From Nyssa sinensis (taxonomy: Eukaryota > Streptophyta > Magnoliopsida > Cornales > Nyssaceae), in assembly GCA_008638375.1 (NCBI GenBank), contig CM018048.1, positions 2,943,940 through 3,007,939 of the forward strand: a stretch of 64,000 bases of DNA, in the 5' to 3' direction. The notes under the pieces are model-generated. The model was not told where the DNA came from. It saw nothing but the letters and a program-made list of their open reading frames with translations, and made no database searches. Below, one piece after another: positions 55,808 through 64,000 of this stretch. The position numbers and the translations under genes are program-made. How positions within the stretch are numbered: the stretch's first letter is position 1; each line of letters begins with the position of its first letter.

Positions 55808-56447
55808 AGCTAAAGTTGATATTATTCAATCTTTACCTTATCCCACTAGTGTGCGGGAAGTTCGTTCTTTTTTTGGACATGCAGGTTTTTACCGAAGATT
55901 CATCAAGGACTTCTCCAAAATAGCATTACCCCTATGTAAGTTGCTACAAAAGGATGTGGCTTTTGAGTTCGATGAGACGTGTACAAAGGCGTTTGATAAG
56001 CTGAAGGAACTGTTGACTTCTACCCCAGTTATCCAGCCCCTTGACTGGAACATTCCTTTCGAGATAATGTGCGACACAAGTGATTATGCAGCAGGCATTG
56101 TTTTAGGTCAAAGAATTGGAAAAGCATCTGATGCCATTTATTATGCTTCAAGGATTTTGAATGATACCCAAAGAAATTATACTACAATTGAAAAAGAAAT
56201 TTTAGCTGTTGTTTTTGCTTTACAAAAGTTTCGATCTTATTTACTTGCTACTAAAGTCATTGTTTACTCTAATCATGCAACTCTTCGTTATTTCATGACG
56301 AAGGAAGAGGCAAAACCAAGATTAATAAGATGGATACTTCTTTTGAATGAATTTGATATGGAGATCAAAGACAAAAGAGGGACAAAAAATCGTGTCACAG
56401 ATCATTTGAGTTGTTTAGTTCATGTGGAGGATGAACTTTGTCTGTAG
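55808..56447 (+). pseudogene. Athila RNase H
   Basis: After a one-base shift: [120 protein letters not shown]. 198 codons are open up to TAG 56,445. Confidence 0.88.
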
Positions 56448-57797
56448 GAAACGTTCCCTGATGAGCAATTGTTCTCTATGAATGTGATATTACCTTGATA
56501 TGCGAATATTGTAAATTATTTGGTTTCTAATATGTTACCTCTTGGTTTGTCTAAGGCTCAAAGAGATAAGATCAAGAGTGATGCCAAATACTATGTGTGG
56601 GATGAACCAATACTTATGGAAGCATTGTGCAGATCAAGTGATAAGAAGGTACATTCCTGAAAATGAAATTATTTCTATTCTCACCCTTTGTCATTCTTAT
56701 GCTTGTGGAGGTCACTTAGGAGCTAAGAGGACGGCGAGAAAAGTGCTAGAATGTGGTTTCTATTGGCCGTCTTTATTTCGAGATTTATATTCTTTTTGTA
56801 AGTCATGCGAGAATTGTCAAAAGACAAGTAATATATCCCAAAGGAATGAGATGCCACAAACCTCCATACTATTTTGCTGAAATTTTTTATGTTTGGGGCA
56901 ACTGATTTCATGGGGTCGTTCCCTGTATCTTTCGGTTATGTTTATATTTTGCTTGCTGTTGATTATGTCTCGAAATGGGTGGAAGCTAAATCTACCAGGA
57001 CTGATGATTCTAAAGTTGTTACAGATTTTATCAAGTCTAACATATTCTCCAGGTTTGGAATTCCAAGAGCTCTAATAAGTGATTGAGGCACTCACTTTTG
57101 CAATCGAGCTGTAGAGAATTTATTGAGAAAGTACCATGTGACCCATAAGGTGTCAACGGCCTATCATCCTGCAAACTAGTGGGCAAGCGGAAGTGTCAAA
57201 TCGAGAGATCAAGTCCATCATTGAAAAAACAGTCAATCCAAGTAGAAAAGATTAGAGTTTGTGCTTGGATGATGCCTTGTAGGCATATAAGATTGCATAT
57301 AAGACGTCCATTGGTATGTCACCTTATCGATTAGTGTTTGGGAAACCATGCCACCTTCCAATTGAGTTAGAACAAAAGGCTTATTGGGCTATCAAAAGTT
57401 TCAACATGAAGATAGATGAAAGTGGAGAACACGGGAAGTTGCAACTACAAGAGTTAGAGGAAATTCACAATAATGCCTACAAGAGTGCAAGGATTTACAA
57501 GGAAAAGACGAAGGCTTTTCATGACAAGATGATCTCTAGAAAGGAGTTTAAAGTTGGTCAAAAAGTCCCTTCTATACCAGTTTACGGCTTCGTTTGTTTC
57601 CAGGTAAGTTGCATTCTCATTGGATTGGACCTTTTGTTGTTACTAATGTTTTTCCTCATGGTGCAGTTGAAATTCAAAGTTTAGCAATTTCTAAAGTGTT
57701 CAAAGTGAATAGCCATAAACTTAAGCCTTTCTATGAAGGTTTTCAAGTAGAGAATGTGGCCACATTGGACCTTGAGGATCTGATTCATACTGATTGA
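56448..57797 (+). pseudogene. Athila integrase
   Basis: Zinc finger CHSYACGGHLGAKRTARKVL ... CKSCENCQKTSNIS, then the core ATDFMGSFPVSFGYVYILLA, VDYVSKWVEAK, FSRFGIPRALISD followed by TGA where Gly is usual, and [15 protein letters not shown] with an upstream frameshift. The end is [32 protein letters not shown] and KVFKVNSHKLKPFYEG. Multiple stops and shifts. Confidence 0.85.
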
Positions 57798-59415
57798 AAA
57801 AGGCAGCATTGATTCGAAGCCAATGACTATAAACAAAGGCGCTGATTGGGAGGCAACCCAAGGGGAGTTCGTTCTTTTCATTTTTCTTTTCAGCATTTAT
57901 ATTTTGGTTATTTCTGTCTTTTCTTTGCATTTTACCTTACATTAGGGACAATGAAAGTTTTAAGTGTGGGGGAGGGGATTTAGATTCTATTTTAAATTTG
58001 TTTTCAGAAGAAAAAAAAAAAAGAAAAGAGTTTTGCCTTTTGTTTTTGTGGTTTTCAACAATTTTTGGTTCTTTATGTTATGAGCAAGATTCCATTAAGC
58101 TTGAAAACTTCATAACATGATTGAATAAGTAATCTTCTAACTTAGAATTAATTAGTCTAATTATTTTCCTTGAGAATGGTAGTGACTAAATTTGGTAGAC
58201 AAAAGTCGATGAGATTTTGAGCCTTTAGACTGACACATCCATATCAGTCTCACTATTTTCTTTTATATGAGATATTCTTCCATAGATTTGTTTCTCTAGA
58301 ACTTGTCCTTGATTCTCTTCGAGGTTATATTGACACATGCATGCATGAACATGATTAAGGCCCTCTTTGTTATAAGTTACATAAGCCAAATAGTCCTACC
58401 CTATAATTAATTTTTTCCTTTGTTGAACCCCTTTGAGCTTTATTGGTTTTTTTTTTTTTTCATTTATTGTGAACCCAAGTTACAAGTTTTAAACTCAAAA
58501 ACTAATGCCTTTACCCAAGCCGTAGAGCTAGTGGAGCATTGTTCATCATTATGATATGTGTGGGTGTGCAAGAAATAAGTGTAGGGGTGTTTGGATTTGT
58601 GGTATGGCTATGACTGGTGAAATGGAAACATGTTTTCATTCTCAATTCGTGAGTTCCATTGTTGATGTAATTTTGGTGAAAACAAAACAAAAAAAAGAAA
58701 AAGAAAAAAAGAAGCGATGGAGGAAATTGCTTTTAATGTTACAAACTGTCCATGTTCATAATTCCTCCTAAAATTCCAAGAAAGGGGTTTGTTTATACAT
58801 GATATATACAAAGGTGAAAGCTGCTGCGAAGGATCATTCCTTGCTGCAAACGAAAAGTGTTCCTTTTGAACGATCTCTTTTTCAATGCAGGAGTTTTACA
58901 TGGTTTAAATGCTTTAAAGCCAAATTAAAGAAGTTGTTGAATAGGAGTGATTGGTTTTACATGTCTTATATATTCGAGCTTGAGTTGATTCATTTTTGCT
59001 CCAGTAGTTTCTAATGGCTTTTGAGCTACATTCCCAAATATTTCCCACATTGACCCTAAACCCCGTTACAACCCTTGAAAAGTCCTTATGATCCGTGTTA
59101 TGCATGTGATCCCAATGGTGGAGAATGAGAAGATATGCAAGCCTATGGTAAATCATTTCCTATGGGAATGAATTTGAGCGAAACACATACCCTTCAAATA
59201 CATGAGAGTTGAGTGTTTATTTCCGTGAGGGTCGACGTATTTAGTTTACTTCATTTTCGAGTGAAGATGCTTACTAAGTAATTATAAGTTGTTTAAGAGT
59301 GTTTGTTCATGATATGTTATGAGTTTTGAAGAGCTTGGTTGTTCTTTGTTGATGGCATTGTAACTTTGGTACTTTTGGGAAAGTGAATTTGAGTTTTGCC
59401 CAAGGACGAGCGAAA
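57798..59415 (+). other. Athila 3' non-coding tail
   Basis: A first purine tract AGTGTGGGGGAGGGG lies at about 57,963-57,978, as in many Athila elements. No envelope-like ORF was recognised; the 71-residue frames near 58,556-59,014 have no motif. Confidence 0.65.
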
Positions 59416-59433
59416 GTTAAGTGTGGGGGAATT
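59416..59433 (+). other. Polypurine tract of the Athila element
   Basis: GTTAAGTGTGGGGGAATT immediately before the TGATGAG of the 3' LTR. Confidence 0.82.
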
Positions 59434-60483
59434 TGATGAGAATGTAAAATGTCATATTTTTCTCCCTTAATGTTTAGTCTTTTATACTTATTTGGTGCCT
59501 AAATGTACTTATTATTCTTATATTTTGATTTAGGATGCAAATGGACGCGCTAAGTGCAAAACGAAGCTAATTGGGCAATTCTGGATAGTTTCGACGTCGC
59601 TTCGTAATCTGGGCATAACTCTCTCATCCGAACTCCGATTAAGATTATTCAAGCTGCTATGGAAATCCACGAAATAGTTCTATAACTTTCATGGCCCTAC
59701 GTGGCTAAACTTTTATAATCGGTCGAAGAAAATGGAAGCCTCGGAATCAATAGAACTGTGAGATCTAATTTATTTCTATTGTTCAATTTATGCTTTGAGT
59801 ATCGAATGTTCTTTTGTGCTTATTTTTATGATTGTCTCATTTAATTACTAAAAGGCCTACTAGTTTATTATTTGTTGCAATCTACTGCTAGATTAGATAT
59901 CAAATCCGTAATTGTTTGATCCCTTTAATTTGTGAAGTAACTAAGATTTAATGATTTGCTGCGTCAGAAATTACTAGATCTTAGGAAGAACGTTCGACTA
60001 AATTAAATACAACCACTTGTGCTTGTGTTGTTTAGTTTCATCGATCTTTCTAATTCTTAAGGCTGCTACTAGATTAAACCTTTAGCACTTGTCTTGGGTT
60101 GTTTAGTAGTTAGGGTTAATTGAATCGCTTGTTTTTTAATTAACTGCGACTAAGGAGAGATAGGAAAATAATTCCAACAGTAAATATTCAAAGTGTGAAT
60201 TGATATATATTTGCATCGTTGATCAGTTGTAAAATTCGATAGTGGATGTTGACTTAGACCAATGCTTAGTTCTTTTGATTGAACTTGATACTTTAATTTG
60301 AATTGTTCCTTAGTTATTTTTTTTTTTATAAATTATTTTCGTTATACTCAAACCCTCCATCCTTATTCACATAGCATAACACTAGGCTAGATACTCTTCG
60401 TGGGAATGATCCTTACTCCACCACTACATATATTTTTAGAAGTTTAGGTTTTATTTTTTTGGTTGCCTGCAACAGCACACCAA
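59434..60483 (+). repeat. 3' LTR of the Athila element
   Basis: 1,050 bp from TGATGAGAATGTAAAATG to ACAGCACACCAA, followed by the GGCAC duplication. Confidence 0.88.
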
Positions 60484-60885
60484 GGCACCGAGGCCTTCAT
60501 TCTTGTTGAAATTGGCATGCCGACTCTTAGGATGGATTGCTTTGATCAAGCGACTAACAACTAGCTGCTCCCTGGAGAATTTGGATCTACTTGAAGAGAG
60601 ACGTGAGCAAGCTCGGATCAAAACCGAAGTATACCAGCAGAAAATGGCTAAGTGCTTCAACTAGGGGTTAAAATCTATCAATTTTTAGATTAGGGATCTC
60701 ATCTTAAGAAGGGTGTTCCCAAACACCAACGTTCCCACCATGGGAAAACTTTCCCCTAACTGGGAAAGGCCTTATAAGATAACCAAAATCCTCGGATCCA
60801 TAACTTATTGGTTGGAAGATGTAACTGGAAAGCCTGTACCCAGGTCTTGAAACATCGAACGCTTACGCAAATATTATCAATAAAG
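60484..60885 (+). pseudogene. Tat-2 integrase C-terminal part
   Basis: Resumes after the Athila element: TEAFILVEIGMPTLRMDCFD, then, with stops and shifts, LRRVFPNTNVPTMGKLSPNW, YKITKILGSITYWLEDVTGK and IERLRKYYQ before TAA near 60,881. It is the direct equivalent of Tat-1 19,600-19,997. Confidence 0.85.
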
Positions 60886-60923
60886 AGTTATTTTTTGATT
60901 CACCTCTCAGTGTTTTCATTCGA

Positions 60924-61360
60924 TGTACAAACTCCTAAAAGTCTTGTATTCATTACAAGCGCTACAGGTCTGGTCTATTTCACTCAATGTATAGACCCCT
61001 AAAAGCCTTATATTCACTACAAGCACTACAGGTCTAGTCCATTTCACTCAATGTACAGACCCCTAAAAGCCTTGTATTCACTACAAGCGCTACAAGTCTG
61101 GTCCATTTCACTCAACGTACAGACCCCTAAAAGCCTTGTATTAACTACAAGCATTGCAGGTCTGGTCTATTCCACTCAATATACAGTCTCCTAAAAGCTT
61201 TTATTCATTACAAGTGCTACAGGTTTGGTCCATTCACTCAATGTATAGACACCTAAAAGTTTTGTATTCACTCCAAGAGCTACAGGTCTGGTCCATTTCA
61301 CTCAATATACAGACTCCTAAAAGTCTTGCATTCATTACAAGTGTTATAAGTCTGGTCCAT
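60924..61360 (+). repeat. Tat-2 post-pol tandem hairpin array, 64-bp units
   Basis: Seven units of about 64 bp. Each has GTACAGACCCCTAAAAG, CCTTGTATTCACTACAAGC, GCTACAGGTCTGGTCCATTT and CACTCAAT. In each unit AC-AGACC can pair with GGTCT-GGT (one bulged G), and CTTGT pairs with ACAAG inside it. It is in the same place after integrase as the Tat-1 array and ends in the same GGTCCAT, but with different stem sequence and period. Confidence 0.88.
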
Positions 61361-61466
61361 TTCGCTCAAACGAACAATTCAATAAAGGTATCAAAAGCGC
61401 TGAATGTCCAATCCATTTCAATGAAGGCCTCCCATTTCTTATGAATGCCACGGGTCTGATCCTACA

Positions 61467-61775
61467 AATCTGAAGCTGAAGCTTGATTTGATTACAAGAT
61501 TAAAGATTTGAGGTTAAAGCTTGATTTAATTACAAGTGTTCAAGAACCATGGTTGAAACTTGATTTAATTACAAGTGTTGAAGATTTTTGGTTAAAGCTT
61601 GATTTAATTACGAATGTTGAAGATCTGAAGTTGAACCTTGATTTAATTACAAGTGTTAAAGATCTGAGGCTAAAGATTGATTTAATTACAAGTGTCGAAG
61701 ATCTGTGGTTAAAGCTTGATTTAATTACGAATGTTGAAGATCTGAGAATGAAGCTTGATTTAACTACAAGTGGAA
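61467..61775 (+). repeat. 39-bp tandem array in Tat-2
   Basis: Eight units of exactly 39 bp: TGTTGAAGATCTGAGGTTAA then AGCTTGATTTAATTACAAG, with scattered substitutions and no indels. Because 39 is a multiple of three, the array is open on both strands, but the products have no known motif. Confidence 0.9.
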
Positions 61776-62186
61776 AAGGTCGATACACTACGACTTATTA
61801 ACATGCCAACGTCTGAAAATTTTTATTACAAGTGTGGCTGCTCTGAGTATTTTGCTGTCAAAGACTCTGAAACATTTCACGGGTACTTTAGAGATTCTAA
61901 TAGACTAAAGAGACTATCAAACAATACGCAAAGTTCTGAAAAAAAATTAAATTATATTTATAATTGGCCCAAAATGTGGGAAAGTTAAGAGGAAGAAACA
62001 AAAAAAAAAAGTACAAAAATATCCCTAGTCTACTGCTTGTTCGGCAGCCCTTCAAGCATCAGCAGCGAGAGAGTTTTAGACCCGCTTCCTCCTCCTTATC
62101 CTCCTGCACTATATCAGCTATGGTTCACCAACCTCTAGAATGTCAACTTGAAGGAGTTCGAGATCCGCTTCCTCCTCTTCATCCTC
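61776..62186. other. Tat-2 internal region between arrays and antisense gene
   Basis: Short open frames without motifs; nothing supported. Confidence 0.5.
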
Positions 62187-63960
62187 CTACACCTCAATCT
62201 CAACTGAGGAGACTTCAATATTGTTTATCCCAGCCAGATCCAGGTTAGGATACTTCATGCAAAGCTTCGCCCTGAAGGTACGGTATCCATGCTCAATCAG
62301 TTCACCACCTAGGTCCTGGACTTCAGCCTTTAGATCAATCTCAGTTTAAGCTATGACAGCTTCGACAGTGTCCTGGACCTTTTGAAAGGAGGCAGCTTGG
62401 AAGTTATCGAACCTCTTTTTGAGGTCTTCCAACTCCAAAGTGAGGGCATCCCTCTTAGACTCTAGGATGGAATAGGAATTGGTAGCTTCCCTTCGCTTCT
62501 CCTCAACTGTAAAGGCCGTGGACTGAGCCATCCCTAACTGTAGCCTTGCTTCATCAAGCTCAGATTGGAGGATGCCAATCTGCTTGAAATCCACAATGGA
62601 GTCCATGATGGCCGCAAGGCCATGCACAGCCTGAGAAGAAGCAACCAACACAATCTGGTCAGAATATATTACAGAATAATAAAAAAAAAAAGAGGAATGA
62701 AAGGATTCGTCAGAGCTTACCCTCATGTGGAACGCCATCATGTCTTTGGCAATTTTCTACGCCTTCCAGTCCCTTGAATTTGCTTGGGCCTATTGCCTAA
62801 GATTCCTTATAAACCTTCTTCACGGCCAACGAACCAGAGTCATTAGGTATTAGAGAAGCTGCAACAGACTTTCCCTTCCCCCTTTTCTTTATGGGAACTA
62901 CAGGCGCAGGGGAAAGTAGGGGCTCCCGAACTGGGGAAGCACCCAGATCCTCAGACTTTGTCTTGTCAAGGGAATTGGACAGAAGCCTCATCCTCTTCAC
63001 TTGAAGAGGAGGCTCGGCAAGGGATGAGCTCTCCCCCACCTTCTTCTTCTTATTCTTCTTCTTCTTCCCTAGAGCTCATTTAGACACTAGGGATTTCTTC
63101 AAGCTCTCAGACCTGTCCGCACCAGGTCAGCCTCCATCAGATTGTTAGGGGCAGAGAACGGCGTCGTGAGCACGATTGCTGGTCTGAAAGAGCCTCATAT
63201 ACTTCTCCTAGAGATCGACAGTGAAGATCGACCTCTTCCAAGCTCTCTTGTCTGCACAAAAAACATGAGGTTAGATCAAACAGTACATAAACTAAAAAAA
63301 AAAAAAATCCAAAAACAAAGACAAAATATATATTCGAAGGGGGCCTCACCCTTGATCCCAGTCTTCCGAGGAAAGGTTGAAATTTGGCTTCTCAAAGTTC
63401 TCGAACTCCCATCCTCCTCTTACGAAGCAGTACAACTTATTCCAAGTCTTGTTGGAAGTAGGTACAGAGGAGAGAGGTCTAAACCCTTTGTCAAAAGACA
63501 TGTAGAACGTGCCCTTCAACTTCAAATACTTCAGGTCTATATTGCTCCTAATCAACGAAAGGTCCACCTCGACGTTGTTTATATAACCTAGAACTATAAA
63601 CCTTAATAGATGCCTCCAACTATTTATGTTCAGATCGACAGGGCAAATATTGAACCAACAAGAAATCCCTAATTAGGGAATAGAAGGGAAACCTAACTCC
63701 GATCTCAAACCATTTGAGATAGACATATATTGTGCCTTGCTCAGTGTCAGAAGGGCGGTCCATAGGTCCTGATACCCTATAGGACACATTTGCAGGAAGT
63801 CAAAAGCATCTCTCACAGCATTTATCATGCCCTGATTAATGGCGTTTTCTCCTTCTTCCCTTCAGGAGGGCCTACCTGAGGTTTCCCCCTACCACATTCC
63901 TAGGCTTTGCAAAAGCCTCTATTATCATGAGTTTTGAACTAGGGTTGGGGTGGTTAACTA
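62187..63960 (-). pseudogene. Tat-2 antisense spliced gene, broken, runs to the window edge
   Basis: Minus strand. The exon 1 part (63,960-63,350) has DLSLIRSNIDLKYLKLKGTF and YMSFDKGFRPLSSVPTSNKT, with stops further upstream. Intron 63,349-63,252 (GTGAGG...GTGCAG). Exon 2 to 62,721 has LAEPPLQVKRMRLLSNS. Intron 62,720-62,631 (GTAAGC...TCTCAG). Exon 3 (AVHGLAAIMDSIVDFKQIGI, coiled coil) carries one TAA at 62,346 and runs on to a TAG at 62,187-62,189. Exon order, intron positions and the R/AVHGLAA-type junction match Tat-1. The start and the 3' LTR lie at or beyond the window end. Confidence 0.75.
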
Positions 63961-64000
63961 TCCTAGTTTCTAAGTCCCCTGATTGTTATCCACCCCAACA

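Larger units (their letters stand above)
49498..60483 (+). mobile_element. Athila-type Ty3/Gypsy element inserted in Tat-2 integrase
   Basis: An 11-kb element flanked by GACAC (49,493-49,497) and GGCAC (60,484-60,488). Removing it restores the host frame AYGTEA. LTRs begin TGATGAGAATG and end CAGCACACCAA. The primer site TGGCGCCGTTGCCGG is of the tRNA-Asp type typical for Athila. Order: gag, protease (DLGAS), RT (FMDD), RNase H, integrase, long non-coding tail with two GTGTGGGGG purine tracts. Every ORF has stops or frameshifts. Confidence 0.92.

Noticed and set aside
58556..59014. A possible envelope-like ORF of the Athila element
   Set aside because: Only 71-residue frames with no signal peptide, membrane segment or family motif are present.

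Overview
This is nuclear DNA of a flowering plant, most likely a eudicot. It is AT-rich and full of microsatellites. It holds one plausible intact small plant gene, one broken plant glycosyltransferase gene, and layers of nested LTR retrotransposons and DNA transposons. No tRNA, rRNA or CRISPR array was seen. All boundaries and homologies were worked out by eye; domain names rest on recognised motifs, not on a search.

Layout. 1-9.6 kb: AT-rich intergenic DNA with microsatellites, local duplications and one possible MITE. 9.65-10.13 kb: an uninterrupted 158-residue plant gene of unknown function. 10.1-13.5 kb: intergenic, with a minisatellite-like array. 13,575-25,101: a structurally complete Ty3/Gypsy element of the Tat type ('Tat-1'), with 637-bp LTRs and a CTGAT target duplication. 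Its gag-pol frame is continuous but carries eight in-frame stops, seven of them TAG. It also has a hairpin-rich tandem array and a three-exon gene on the opposite strand. 26.6-29.7 kb: a UGT72-like glycosyltransferase pseudogene split by a small deleted Copia element (27,445-29,185; target duplication GGAGT). 30.6-64 kb: an old rearranged Tat family ('Tat-2') present in both orientations, into which several elements have inserted. These are a Copia element (33,719-about 40,990), a CACTA transposon (43,415-47,937; target duplication TCC) and an Athila-type Gypsy element (49,498-60,483; target duplication GRCAC), whose own 5' LTR carries a 1.5-kb DNA transposon.

How the parts relate. Tat-1 and Tat-2 share one architecture: LTR, tRNA primer site, gag, protease, RT, RNase H, a second (archaeal-type) RNase H, integrase, tandem repeats, antisense spliced gene, LTR. 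This lets them be compared position by position. The comparison gives the most interesting observations: post-pol hairpin arrays with the same fold but different stem sequences; a UAG-CAA-UUA stop at the protease/RT boundary in both families, matching the tobamovirus-type readthrough consensus; other TAG stops at identical positions in both; and an antisense gene with matching introns.
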